From: Icerya purchasi
Lineage: Eukaryota > Arthropoda > Insecta > Hemiptera > Monophlebidae
Reading direction: 5' to 3'
Assembly (NCBI GenBank): GCA_039619475.1
Contig: CM077116.1
Location: 25,121,191 to 25,185,190, forward strand
DNA length: 64,000 nt
Shown: positions 1-11,571 of the stretch, piece after piece
How the letters are laid out: each line of letters opens with the position of its first letter
Numbering within the stretch: the first letter of the stretch is position 1
Made by a program: the position numbers and the translations under genes
Notes under the pieces: generated by a model
The model's database searches: none
What the model was told of the DNA's origin: nothing
Seen by the model: only the letters and a program-made list of their open reading frames with translations

Positions 1-690
1 ATTTATTTCCGACTTCATAAACGCGGACGAGTAACTCTATGTATAATAATCGCGAATTTAACGTCTACGGATTGTGCAAATGTTAATGCGATGATGGTAA
101 CAGCAAACTGGACATTTTTGATTTTTTAAATATTTTTCGAATGTAAGCAGTTGCTACAAACACTTTGATTAATTCGATTATAAATATTAATTGGTATTGG
201 GAGTTTTTTTTTTTTTTATTAAAATAAACATTTTCCCTGTTTTCCTGGGCACCAAGGAAACCTAATAGTTTGTTTGTTTGTTTGTTTGTTTTTTTTTTTT
301 GGGCGCATCAACTATGAATATAATCCAGCGCAAATAAAATGTTTTTAAATTTCAATGTACAGCAGCGGGATATACAACCTGATTAACTAATCAACTATGG
401 CACGTTAGCTGGCTTAACCTAGTAGTTAAAAGCTGCGCTTGTCTATCGTTACTGTAGATGAACTCGTTCCCGGTTTTTTTTTTTTTAATCCTCCGGGGAA
501 TTAAAAGCGACCGAAAAAAGAGCTGCTCTCCTTCTACATTAGTGCTTTTTGCTACCGATTTTTCCAGTATCCTGTGTCAAACCCCAGAATTAGGATTTTT
601 CGCGAACTTTACCGGCACTTTTGGCATGTTGTGTTTCGATAAATATACAAGGCCGTGTATTGTAATATTATTTAAAAATTTTCATTGGTC
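1..690. other. Unassigned AT-rich non-coding sequence
   Basis: I see no recognisable gene here. The stretch holds several poly-T runs and a (TTTG)n run at about 267-292 that merges into poly-T up to position 300. The open frame at 458-754 begins inside low-complexity sequence and includes a tandem repeat near its end, so it is not a credible gene. Confidence 0.6.
267..300. repeat. (TTTG)n microsatellite with poly-T tail
   Basis: Five to six TTTG units read directly, running into ten or more T. This is a simple-sequence repeat with no further structure. Confidence 0.9.
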
Positions 691-692
691 AG

Positions 693-740
693 CATGTATC
701 AGTATCAACATGTATCAGTATCAACATGTATCAGTATGTA
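693..740. repeat. 16-bp tandem repeat, about three copies
   Basis: The unit CATGTATCAGTATCAA starts at 693, 709 and 725, giving just under three copies; the third diverges at its end. The sequence around it stays rich in CATG and TATC words, so the array may be an eroded longer one. Confidence 0.85.
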
Positions 741-744
741 TTAG

Positions 745-1470
745 CATGCATTAGTTTTAATTACGGTTTAATGTTGTTCCTTAACGTTGCAAGTTATGTG
801 TTTTTTTACGTTGCCATTTTCTGGCTTCTGCTTTGCCTGCGATTTAACTAAAGAGAATGCGAATAAAGATGAGAAATAAAAATGCTCGATATTTTGGTAA
901 AAAAGAAATTGACTAAACCGGTTTAAGGGATTTAAATTGATTATTATCACCGATCTAATTGTTTCTGATATCATTAAAAATGTTTAAAGAAATAAAACGT
1001 AGTTACATTTTATTGTAAAGTGTACACATTTCACTAGTTTCGCTTTGATTTAATTTCAAGAGTAAATACGAAAACGATAAACACGAAATAGTGTAGAAAA
1101 TTTAAAATTTACAGTAATTACGGTAAGTAGTACCTAAACATAATAACAGAATATGCGCGGTAATTAAACAAACAAGAGAGAGTACGCCATGCGTGGTTAT
1201 AAGAATTGGTTTTGATTTGTAAATCGGGGATGGGTTAATAGGACTTTTGTTTTCCTAATCTGAAAAATGGCGACTAGGTATGTTCGGAGGAATTAATATT
1301 TGCCACTTTCCCGTTGTTTCCCCCCCCCCCCGGATGTATTTGCAATTTAAGTCTAGTCGGCGGGATCTCTGTCGGAAAAAGAAAAAAAAAGGGACGTTCA
1401 TTTTAAAACATACATATATAAAAATACATTGTGGGCGTTTAGCGTAATTTGTGACTTAAATTGCGACTTA
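745..1470. other. Unassigned non-coding sequence
   Basis: AT-rich sequence with a 10-base C run near 1321 and an A-rich stretch near 1376-1390. No coding signature or transposon motif was recognised. Confidence 0.55.
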
Positions 1471-1471
1471 C

Positions 1472-1520
1472 CGTGTCTGGAAGTATCGTCGTGCATTGAA
1501 AGAAGAAAAGCGAATCGCAT
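1472..1520 (-). CDS. Candidate first coding exon ending at a consensus splice donor
   Basis: On the minus strand an ATG at 1520 opens a frame of 16 codons (starting MRFAFLLSMHDDTSRH) that runs into GTAAGT, a consensus 5' splice site, just after position 1472. The N-terminus is mildly hydrophobic but too short to call a signal peptide. No acceptor or following exon was identified, and a chance GTAAGT in 64 kb is expected several times. The sequence upstream (1521-1800 on plus) has no clear promoter. I do not recognise the peptide. A chance match to a donor is the main alternative. Confidence 0.15.
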
Positions 1521-2013
1521 TTTGTCGGAGGAGGTTTCACGTAGACAAGTTGTTAGATGTGAATTATTATCATTTTGTGGAGAAGATGAAGTTTAAACAA
1601 CGGGAGAGATAAGTTCGCGCTTCAGATTCATCTTTATGCTCTGCCGTTCCAGTTGGCGAGAAACGTCAAAGTTTTATCACGTTTAGTGCTCGGCGTTTTT
1701 GGCAGTAGTTGAAGACCTAGCTGGGTTATCAACCCGGGGTCTGATTTAATTAATCTTCCTTGCCAACGTGACGCCTCTTCCTTTTAGATTTTGTGATTAA
1801 TTAGTGACTGCGTATATTCGTTGATGCCGTCTATGCTAATGATAATTCCCCGTTTTTTCGAGTTTGGTAATTTCTTATGTTACGTATGAATTTCGGATTA
1901 TCGGTCGTAAATGTCTGTAATTTTTCCCAGCACTATCGTAACTTTTGTCGGCAGCTTTATTATCATGCCTATTTAAAGGCACTTCTGCCTTTGAAACGGT
2001 CACATACGGTTTC

Positions 2014-2050
2014 ATATATATATATATATTAATATATGTGTGCGCGCGCG
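2014..2050. repeat. (AT)n followed by (CG)n alternating purine-pyrimidine tract
   Basis: Alternating AT sequence passes directly into GTGTGCGCGCGCG. Such alternating tracts are simple repeats of the kind that can adopt Z-DNA; that property is general knowledge, not shown here. Confidence 0.8.
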
Positions 2051-2193
2051 TATTGATAATGACTATTAGACGGATTTTGGTTTGCTTCCGAGTTATATCG
2101 CTCTAAGAATATACGAACATTGTTCTTCTTTCTTCGTTTCTTAATGTTAGCTCTAAAGTACGGTTGTGCTAGGAGTAACCTTTTGAAGCATCT

Positions 2194-2209
2194 GGGGGGG
2201 GGGGGGGGC
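2194..2209. repeat. Poly-G run
   Basis: An uninterrupted G tract of about 14 bases lies in otherwise AT-rich sequence. Confidence 0.85.
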
Positions 2210-2754
2210 GCCAATCACGTATCGGGAAAAAAATATTATAAATTGTATTAGTTTTTAACGAACTTTTAATTTAAGAGAAATAAATTATTAAAACGAAATT
2301 TTCTAAAAGCTTAATTAGCTTTGTATAATTCCAAAGTAGTAACTTAGAGAAAATTTCCGTCTGTTTTTCTTTTTTTAACTGTTTTTTTAAAGAACATTGA
2401 AGTAATCACATTAGATGTAAGCTATGGAAAGAAATTTTATTTCTTCTGCGGATACGTTAAAAAAAAAAGAAGTGAAATAAGAGAAAAAAAACTTCAAAAT
2501 ACAAGCAGATTTCATTTGTCGACTCAGTCCTTATTTTACGTGAAATACTTGTACGTTTTACGCGTACTGTGCTGATTTTACTAAGTTGGCAAATATTGAA
2601 AATAATGGATATTTTTATTTATTTATTATTTATTTTTCTTTTTTTTTTTTTTTGTTAAAAAGAAACACTATTGGAATGATATCAAAATGCGATCTATTTA
2701 TTTGGAATATTTAGCATTTTTCTATCGGTGACTTAATTTAATGCCACAATTTAC

Positions 2755-3260
2755 TTCCCAACAGAAGTCAACTTCAATCAATGCGTAGGAACAGCCTAGG
2801 CCATTTCGTACAGCTCGGTTTATTTCAATGGCCGGATATCAAATATGTTCCCTCAATTTACTTATTCCAGCATTTACGTGTATTTGCAACTTCCGCTGAT
2901 TTTTTCTATTGATCCAATTACATGCGGCACTGTCAAAACTTGAAGATCACAATGAACGACTGAATTTCTTTCGTATCACCCAGCACCGGTTATCTCTTCC
3001 GTAGAACATTATTCTGTGCTCGTTGAATGCTCTGTATGTTGCACAGTCTAGCAGAACCCCCCCATAGTTTTGGCATCCATAGCATCATATGGGTCTGATT
3101 ATTTGATTGTAAATTAAAAGTTCATGATTCAACGATAGCGCACTTCTTCGATCCGATAACCAATACATTTCTTTCGGTTTTATTGCCTCTTTTTTCTTGG
3201 TAATATATTCGTCGCGTACAGTTTTTCTTCGTCTAGATACATGCCAAGCTACTTGGCCTA
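2755..3260 (-). pseudogene. Jockey-type LINE reverse transcriptase fragment (thumb/C-terminal part)
   Basis: Read on the minus strand, the sequence gives the segment that follows the catalytic palm in Jockey-group non-LTR reverse transcriptases. A broken LGMYLDEEKL near 3250 corresponds to the family's 'KYLG..LD..L' motif. A clean stretch from 3168 downward, YWLSDRRSALSLNHELLIYN, then QIIRPI, a stop where tryptophan is expected, and CYGCQNYGG, matches the family pattern 'WLLGR.S.LS..NKLLLYK.ILKPIW.YG...WG'. Further on, QSIQRAQNNVLR and RNSVVHCDLQVLTV fit the usual 'IQRFQ.K.LR' and 'R.S.LH.DL..PTV' blocks, with frameshifts between them. The catalytic YADD box, endonuclease and gag-like ORF are absent. 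This is a dead fragment; the exact clade is inferred from motifs only. Confidence 0.75.
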
Positions 3261-3264
3261 ACTT

Positions 3265-5455
3265 TCATTGGAAAAAAACGGATCTGCAATCATTTTAAAG
3301 TCTGGTTTTTTATTGTTTCCATTACATGTACAGAGTTAATTTCTAGTTTCCGACTGTTTTACCGGCTTCATAAATATGTTGTTTTTTTTTTTGATTTTTT
3401 CTTCATTCGAAAGTGTACCGGTCCACCGGGTGAAGTATCGGTTAGCAAATAAATCTTTAAAAAAGGCTGACTCTTTAGAGAAATTTTCAGTAATACAACA
3501 GGCACGATTGGCTTGAAATATTATAACTAATTTTTAATAAGCTAAAAAATTGAAATATTATCATTGCCACGGGGATAATAAAGAAAATTGAAATCTCTAC
3601 GATGTGGGGCAGGGGGGCATTTACTTGCTTATGACGGAAATATTATGTCTTTACATTATAGACTGCCTATAACTTTTGACCGTCTGGACCGATTCGAATG
3701 GTACTCTCTTTGTTTATTAGAAACCATACCGGTCGGTGTTAGTCCCATAGGGGAATACTACCGGTGAATGTACTTAGCAGTCATTAAAATAATAGAACCA
3801 AACGAAAACAATCGGAAAATTATCATTAAACACGCCCCCAGAATTTTAAAATTAGGCGATGAGCTAGAGTAGCTTAAAATCAACGTTAATTCGTACCGAA
3901 TAAAGGTAGTTTGAAACCGCCAAAACATGATTTACGAGCTCATTAATTAAAATGCAATTTGAACATTACTCCTGACCCAATACACGGTGTTCTATACAGT
4001 ACCGAAAGTGTAGCATCATTTTAGATTGATCTGTCTGTATTATCTCATTTTAAATTTTTTTTTTTTTTTTTTTTGTTTAAATTACCGATTCAAAGATTTA
4101 CCTTCAAAATGTAGTAATAAAAAAGTTCATTAAAAAGTAAAAAACAATTGTTCGATAAAAAATAATGTATTTCTTACGGTAAAATATACACGCAAAGGAG
4201 AAATTGCGATTATTGTTAAATAATATTCATTTTTCGGATTACAAGTAAAAAATCTATGTATTATACGAGTATAGTATAACAAAGCCATCCATTTTCTATA
4301 ATTCGAATGTATTGGAAACGTCCGGAATATTTAATGCGGTTCTTTTAATTTTTTGCACTTTGAATTTGGTATACGGGGGAACTTCAATTATAATTATAGG
4401 ACTGTGTTCACGAATCATGCCGGTAATAATAAATAAATAAATAATTTTAATATATTTTTTTGATGATAAGTTTTACTCAAAATAAGTTGTGAATGTTATT
4501 TAAAGAATCCTACTCGTAATATCCTCTTAATTTTACTGTAAATATATTATCTTTTATCGATTTTGGTTAAAGTTTTAGAATATATTTTAATACCATAAAA
4601 CAGATGTAAGGAAAAATTTCAGTCTTTTACGTTTACGCGCTAAAAAATTGAGCATCGTGTCTTTTATTAGAAAATGTCCCTAACTAAAGGCTCTCGGTAC
4701 TTCTTTTTTTTAAGAGAATGAACGTAAAAAAAAACGAAAGACTAAACTTTTTGCGCTTAAATTCGTAACGGTATTTTTTACACTTTGGCAAAAACGTTCT
4801 AAAATGTACACTTATATCCCGGTCTTTACCATGTTGTTTCTATCGCTCCTGGCAGTTAACTATTTTCTTTTAGCCCTCTTCAGTGTTTTCAATGCAAGAC
4901 TTCGAATATGCTATCTCTTTCTTTCTCTTTCACGGAATAGGTTCGCGACCGGTAAAAACACAGAGTTCATTATTACTTTACCAGGTCCCTTTTTCTAAGA
5001 TTTACGATAATAATAAGATTTCTTTTTTTTTCTTTTCTTTTTTAAGTAGTAAATCCATTTTTAGGCCATTTTTTTCTCGTTTCGTTTTTGGTTTATTTTC
5101 GCTTCCTCCGATTTTACGCAACGTGTGCTATTTCACCTTTCTAGGATTTTTTCGCGGAATTTTATTAATCCTTTCTTTCTTTCGCATCTGATTTAATTTT
5201 GCATTAACCGCATTTCAATTTCAGCCGCTTCATCTTGCATCCCTTATTATATCCTTTCCTATCGGAACTGTATCACCAAGGAACCTTACACGGCGATTTT
5301 ATTCCTGGCAACTCTATCCGTTCATCATTTCGCCTTCTCTTCCTAAAAGTAAAATTACTAATAGATAAAGGGGTCGTTTTTTTTTGGTATAGTTTTTCCT
5401 TTTAACCTTTTAGTCAGTTTATATGTTAAACGTGTCATATTCAAATCTCAAACTT
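3265..5455. other. Unassigned AT-rich sequence
   Basis: No gene or transposon was recognised. There is a poly-T of about 18 at 4056-4074, a short G run at 3610, and many TTTT tracts. Two overlapping frames at 4804-5191 are rich in Phe, Leu and Ser because of poly-pyrimidine sequence and look like chance frames. Confidence 0.55.
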
Positions 5456-5459
5456 CAAT

Positions 5460-6178
5460 ATTGCATAAAGCCGTTTACATGCCTGGCCTAATGTAAGAAT
5501 GAATACTGTATTTATCGGTAGCATGTGATATTCCTGAGTTAATTTATTTATAAGTTCTTCTCGTTGTTTCTGGAATCGGGTACATTGCCACATTTTCCTC
5601 ATAGTCTTTATCACGGTATTGACATTTATCCGATTCGATGATGTTCAGTTTTTTTAGTTCTGGTATGTCCTGTTCTAACAATAAGCCGTATGATTTGCTT
5701 TATGTAATTGCCAGGTAGGTTCTCCTTGACTTGAAGATACCACCATGGGGGTTCCTGATATTTGTATATTGAAATAATATTTTCCGCAGTTTATTCTGTT
5801 CAAAATTAATTTTTTGTTTATTTGTTGCTATATTTTTAACAGTATGTACGTAATCGATTCAATGTTATTTGATTTGTTCACATTTCCGGTGACTTTCCTT
5901 GTTATTTTTTATCAACGAATTCATATTTCTATTCCACTACGCCTTAGTGTCCATTTGAGTACTATGTGATTATTGTGATTTACTTTTGCAGATTCGATTT
6001 TCCTTTTTATCTTCACGACTATATTATTGTCTGTTGTGTCGTTTGTTATTTTATATAACGCGCTCAGTGAGGAGTCGGTTAATATCAGAAAATTATAATT
6101 TCTCTTTTTAGTGTTGACGAATTTGTTGATTGCTTGATAAAGTGCGTATAATTCTGTCGTACATGACGAGTATGTTTA
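5460..6178 (-). pseudogene. LINE fragment with RNase H domain
   Basis: On the minus strand a frame running from about 6175 to a stop at 5921-5923 reads TELYALYQAINKFVN, then YNFLILTDSSLSALY, and ends LKWTLRRSGIEI. This is the layout of the RNase H domain carried by I-type and some other non-LTR elements: the catalytic Glu in 'ELYA', the Asp in 'ILTDSLSAL', and the 'W.P.H.GI.GNE' region, here degenerated to WTLRRSGIEI before the stop. Downstream, in broken frames at about 5820-5460, INCGKYYFN and IIRLIVRTGHTRTK resemble the basic C-terminal tail ('RLRTGH.....') of the same elements. The reverse transcriptase and endonuclease are missing. It is a decayed fragment; clade assignment (I group versus RNase H-bearing relatives) is not secure. 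Confidence 0.7.
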
Positions 6179-6179
6179 T

Positions 6180-9100
6180 TCTCATTGCACTTTTTTTCCT
6201 ACGTCCATCTTTCCTCTAATACATACATTGAATGAAAATAGTTCTACACGTATCTCTGCACCTCGGTAAGAAGGAAAATGAAGATTTTTGTCTGTTTCCG
6301 CGACCGTTGGAAATATTTGTGATTGATTTCTCCGTTACACGTCAATTAAGCTTGTAAAATTACACCTAAAACATTCTATAAAGGCAAATTATCGAAAAAT
6401 GGTTAATACTGGGAGGCGATTTAGTTTCCGCTATTACCGTGTAGCGAATTGTACCCTGATAAAAATTCACATCGTTCTCGTATCGAGGAAAAATACACTG
6501 TGTCCAATGTGCGAAGGTGTCACCCGGTCTAATCTTTCCGATTGTCATTTTAAATTTAACGAAATTAACTCGAGTATGATTCATTCTTGAAACTTAAGCA
6601 GTTTTACCATTAATGAGTTAGACTTGTAAGAAGTTCGATCATTTTTACGCACTGCCGGATCATAAATTGTGCGGCAAATTGAAATATTATTAGCGAAAAC
6701 TTTTGTACCTTCATTCATTTATTTATTTATTTATTTATTCAGTCTCTCTGCTAGCTTGAAAACGTTTTTTTTTTTTTTTTTTTTTAATAATATCGTTTAA
6801 TCGAGGTAAGCCGATTTTTCTTTAATTATTTCGATGTACATTTCGCTTATTACTCCTACGCGGCGTTGTTTATTACCGTTAAACGTGTATTCTTCTATGC
6901 GCATCTTTGGCAGGCACGATATAATGATAGTAACAGGATCTAAAAAGTAACGCCTCATTACGCTCTTTTTAACACCTACACTGAGCATCGGATGCTGTAG
7001 TCCTTTCCTGGTCCGCAACCAGTCCGGTTCGTCAGAGACAGCGATTACTGAAAAAGCTGCAGTTCGAGACTTGTTGACCGACGACCTGATCTTCCATTTA
7101 TTTACATAGATAAATTGCTACTGATAACAAACAAACTTGACCACATTACCCGCGTTCTACTACCTGCTCGGCTCGTCCGATTGTTTCAAAAGTTGGTTCC
7201 CCACCATTCCGATGTAACTTTTGCTTTTTTATTTTCCCGTCCAAGGAAGACATTTATCTTTAGACCGGCAGTCTGTCGATTCCAAATGTGATACTTTTTA
7301 TTCTTAGTTCCTTTCTCCATTGTTTTACATTTTCGAATCGCACGATCGACCAAATCTTCGATGTTTGCCACGTTCTTTGTCAAACGCTCGTTTCCATTGT
7401 TCCCTTTGTTGTTTTTTTTTTACTGTTCTGCCTTTTCGTGCATTTTTTATCCTCATTCAATTGTTTCTTTTGTTAATTCTTTTTTCCTCGATATTCCTCC
7501 TGTCAGTGGAGGCTAGTGCTCGTAATTCGATTATATGTCGTCATTGGCTAATTGAAGGCTGCCTCTTCAGTTTGGTGTTGACGGAATGGTGCTCCTTATT
7601 AGTACTTTTTAACTATCGTCTATTTTGCATCATTTATTTATACGCGCTAACATGTGTGTTTTGTTGTTGTTTTTTTATATATATATATACATATTATATG
7701 TATATACTTTTTTCCCGATCAGTAATGAACGGTACCGATAGTAGTCGATGTTTTCTAATATTAAATTGAATAATAAAATATTTAATTAGAGTATTTTGTT
7801 GTTCCGCCGTAGATATAACATAATCAACAATTTCGGATGAAGTTTTTTTTTTTTTTTTTTGTATCTACTTTCTGAATATATTGATTTTGAAGTAATTGTG
7901 ACATGTCAGTTTCAAAAATTCAGTGCGGTCTTTCGATGAATAAAATTCGGCTTGCGGCCATGTGAAAATTTAACTTGATCCCTGAAGCTGAACATCAGTC
8001 ATTTTGAAAAGTTCAAAACTTTGTAAGACCGGATATAGTATAAGAAAGTGGTGACGAATCCAAACGTAATTTGGCGACGTTAATTAATTTCGTAGTAGTC
8101 TCCGATTTGGACTTTTTTCTAGCCTGTCCGAAACATGTTGACCATAAAATGAGACGCTACGTTTAATGTTGACACCGATCAATTAACAACGTAAATTTGT
8201 TCTCGATGCATTGAGCACTGCCGCCCGAATACATCGATTTGGTCTTATTTTACGTGTTATTGCGTTACACAAATTTTTGCAAATGCACAACTAAATTTGC
8301 ATTATCCTATTATGAAATATTTCGAATAATTTTTCCCGACCATGTAAAAACAAAAGCGAAATTGTATAGTAGAGGTTTGTCTGCAATTTCTATAAAGCTT
8401 TTCATTTTGCTTATTTTTAATTATGAATAAATTTTAAAACAGTTTCCGTTTATTTTTTTTTTTAAATATCATATTTAACTTAAAAAGTTAAACGCTTATA
8501 CCGGAGTAAATTAAAAGACTATGATCAAGATAAATAATGACAAGCGCTGTGTTGAATATAGCGCAAAGACAAAATACGTTCGTGAATAAATGATTTTATT
8601 TGAATACTTTTACCAAGTTACTTCGGTAACATTAGCTACTGTTTATTTTTTTTTTTATTTATTTTTTCCCCGAAAAGTACTCAGATATCTGAAGATAAAA
8701 TTCTGTGCAGGGATAACTTAACAGAAAATAGCGATAGGTTCATTTTCAAAAATAATACTTTTTCAATGTATATCTCGATAATAAAGACAATGTACCTTCT
8801 GAGTTTCACGTTCCGAACGATTTATGCTGAGCGTTGATAAGCGATGAATGAATTAGTTATAGTTCGACGGGGACTTTGCTCTTTAAATAGATTACGGTAA
8901 TGCAACACTTTTTTGCTACATTCTATTTTCATTCATTAATATTCACTAATACTTTCCACCTCATTTGAATACTGGCGATTGGTGTTTTGAGTGCGAAGTT
9001 AGCTCGCGTACGTAAAATCGTACAAGAACCTGATTGGCTGCATTACTGTCTAAATTGCTTCCTCTTGTATGCAACATCGCGTAAAAATGATTAACCGCGC

Positions 9101-10130
9101 TTAGTTAAAAAAAGAAGGAAATTAAAAGCAATATTATTAATATTTTAATTTCGTTTATTGATAGTTTACATGCATCTACAATATTTATATATTTATGAAT
9201 TACTGTTAGCCAATCTTTAATGATGTAGCATATGCTGCCCTCCGTACTTCGCTTTAAATAATTACGAAATTTTTAAAATGAAATATATATTTTACAAAAA
9301 CGCCGAGGTAACCATCGAAAAGTTGTAAAATTTGTACGTATAACGGCGTTGATGGAAATGAATATTGTTGTATGTATAAGTCTGCTCGATTTTTTTTAAT
9401 ACCATCGCGTATACTCGATTTTATTATCTTTCTTCCATTTCGGAGGGATGAAGAAGTCGACATCTCTTTTGTGCGTGTTATGAAGGGAATGAGCTGGGGA
9501 TGGATAAATAATAAACTGTTCAGTGGAGGGGATAAATTAATAGTAGAATGGTTGGTAATAGGAAAAAATGGAGATAATGGCTTAGTTGGTTTGCGCGTTG
9601 CCGTTGCTTCTTCGAGTTTTGCTTATGCACCCCTGCCATTTGAACACCCCAATTTACAATTGTTTCTTCGCTCTGCTGGTTTCTGTGTTACTTTCGCTTA
9701 GCTAACTACAGCGGTTAGCTATTGACAATGAATGCCATTAAGCAAATATTTTATGTATTCTATTCTAGTCGAATACGCATCATTTCTAAACTTACAGCGA
9801 GCATATTAGCTAACTAAGTAAGCGCTACTCTTGAAAGCATCGTATTCTAAATTAATTTTTCCCCCTAAAAAAATTGTCCTTTTTTTGGAAATTCCAAAAA
9901 TTTCCTCGTTTCATAAAATGCAGTTTGTGAAAAAGTCAAAAAAAAGGAATCGATGAATTATGACTTAACAGTTTTAACTGTTCCTCCACAGTTTCCGTGT
10001 CGTAAAGGATAATACGGTGTGTGAGTACAAAGGTTGCTAAAAGGTCTCAAGCACGTTTATAATATTATAGTCGTCTAACGGTTAAGGTATTTCATCATTT
10101 TTTTCTGAGCTACCGAACCGAAGCTGGGGC
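6180..10130. other. Unassigned sequence, no gene recognised
   Basis: The stretch contains (ATTT)n at about 6715-6740, long poly-T tracts at 6767-6786 and 7842-7860, and a short (AT)n near 7677-7690. Short frames at 6366-6590, 6797-7018, 7186-7383 and 9254-9701 overlap each other on opposite strands and match nothing I recognise. The plus-strand frame at 7320-7769 is dominated by poly-pyrimidine codons (Phe, Leu, Cys) and is unlikely to be translated. Confidence 0.5.
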
Positions 10131-10136
10131 AGAAAA

Positions 10137-10304
10137 ATGTCAAAAAGTGTATTAGTTTTGTTCGGAGCAAATAAGGGCACTTTAGTCGAAGCTATTTTAA
10201 AACTATCGCGCTGCATTGCCGATGTTATTAACGGTGTGTCCAGGAGAGGCGTTATCAGTTTAGCAATTTTGTCACAAATGTGTGCAAGATGTTTCGAATC
10301 GTAA
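10137..10304 (+). CDS. Short unrecognised open frame, 55 codons
   Basis: An ATG at 10137 opens a 55-codon frame beginning MSKSVLVLFGANKGTLVEAI and ending at TAA 10302-10304. The composition looks protein-like (mixed Ala, Val, Leu, Lys and Gly, no homopolymer), but it belongs to no family I know. It lies 250 bp upstream of a candidate exon on the same strand. It could be a chance frame or a remnant of a lost gene or mobile element. Confidence 0.15.
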   Translation: MSKSVLVLFGANKGTLVEAILKLSRCIADVINGVSRRGVISLAILSQMCARCFES

Positions 10305-10553
10305 GAAAAATCTTCATCGTGAACTGTGACTTATGAATTGGTCTGAGATGGCCTACATCGTTCGAATGGGACCAGTTATCAGAATGGAAACTAACGGTAA
10401 AATGCATTCAATATGAAAACGTAATATCTTCGATTAGAGCCAAAGAAAAAAAGGTATTCTAAATCAGCTATATTACTAAATGCGGTGATTATTTTGGGAC
10501 CAAATTAAAAATTTATCGACCTCCCTGCTCTATTCGGCAAATTTTATTTAGTA

Positions 10554-10613
10554 ATGGATGATGATAGAAAATTAAAGAGATCTAAGGAACGTACATATCC
10601 GCGTTCTTTGAAA
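10554..10613 (+). CDS. Candidate short coding exon bounded by splice-like sites
   Basis: A TTTTATTTAG acceptor-like sequence ends at 10551. It is followed by ATG at 10554 and 20 codons, MDDDRKLKRSKERTYPRSLK, which run exactly to GTAAGT at 10614. The peptide is strongly charged and basic, as at many nuclear-protein N-termini, but no family is recognised. The polypyrimidine tract before the AG is weak. If real, the exon ends in phase 0. No partner exon was found nearby, so this remains a candidate. Confidence 0.2.
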
Positions 10614-10619
10614 GTAAGT

Positions 10620-11568
10620 AAAAATTTCGATGTTTAATCGAATAATTGTTGTCGTAGATTATATTCTCTTTATTTTTGAGGGGAGAAAATTTTTTTTAAA
10701 TATATTTCTAATTCGACCGTTATTTAGGTAATTGTGCATAAATATATAGATGAAGGAGCAGGTGGTGGACGTGTAGGGATTTGTTTAAACGATTCCGTCG
10801 CAGATTAAGTTGAGTGCGATATTCTGAAGTGTTAATAACTAGCGCTCTATGGCACCTTATGTGATCGTAAGCGACCGGTGCCGGGCTACAGTTCATATTT
10901 CCATCTCGGTTAGTTTCGATAAATATCTTTCAGTCGTCTGGCCCGGTTCGTTGGCTCCAGATAACTCCTACCGTCGTTCCGTGACGTGCTGCTGTATACT
11001 GGTAATTCCGAGTATCGAACACCGCTTGGACCCCGATCTGCTTGCGCACGGGGACCCTCGCGGAATAATTTTATCGCTCAGTTGCTGCGGCATCGTGCCC
11101 AGTCCGCTCTGATCGAACTTCACCTTTCAAGCTACGCTCCGTAATCATATGTTATTATCTCCGGCACTAAATGGACGAAAAGATACCGATGAAAATTCAG
11201 TTTCGCGTGTTTTTCTTTCACCCGGGGCGTTTTATTGAAGAACTGCGCCCCACATCCAGTTGAAGTTGCTCTCGCGACCGACGCACGATCGTTGATTTAT
11301 CGATCTCAATATCGATTTCACATCTATTTACAGCAGCGGCATATCCAACGATTATTATCTTAATTATCGAAAATAGAAGAACGAAAAAAGAACAAAACCG
11401 GTGACGCTATTTATCAAGCATGCGGCGGTTTTTTATTCACGGAAATAGAACGTATCTTATATTGGCTTTTTTTAAATTCTGTAATTTTTTTTCTACCAGT
11501 TTAACTTGCTGATTCAATTGTTTCCGATTTATTTACGTCGCGTATATTTTTATCTGTTGTTCCTTGAA
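10620..11568. other. Unassigned sequence, partly GC-richer
   Basis: The region at 10790-11300 is more GC-rich than its surroundings and carries an 87-codon plus-strand frame (10849-11112) rich in Cys, Ser and Pro with no family resemblance. I see no splice context that supports it. The rest is AT-rich. Confidence 0.5.
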
Positions 11569-11571
11569 TAT

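Larger units (their letters stand above)
1530..2750. other. Unassigned non-coding sequence with simple repeats
   Basis: The stretch holds an (AT)n run at about 2014-2036 followed by (CG)n-like sequence, a long G run at about 2194-2208, and several poly-T or poly-A tracts. No transposon protein motif was seen. The small minus-strand frame at 2029-2214 is composed of these simple repeats and is not a gene. Confidence 0.55.

Noticed and set aside
458..754. 98-codon plus-strand frame
   Set aside because: Begins in poly-T and its C-terminus is encoded by a 16-bp tandem repeat; no family resemblance.
4804..5191. Two overlapping frames rich in hydrophobic residues, superficially like membrane proteins
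   Set aside because: Phe/Leu/Ser richness comes from poly-pyrimidine DNA; no start context, splice context or domain.
7320..7769. 149-codon frame that looks like a multi-pass membrane protein
   Set aside because: Dominated by TTT/CTT codons and an (AT)n tract; a typical artefact of T-rich DNA.
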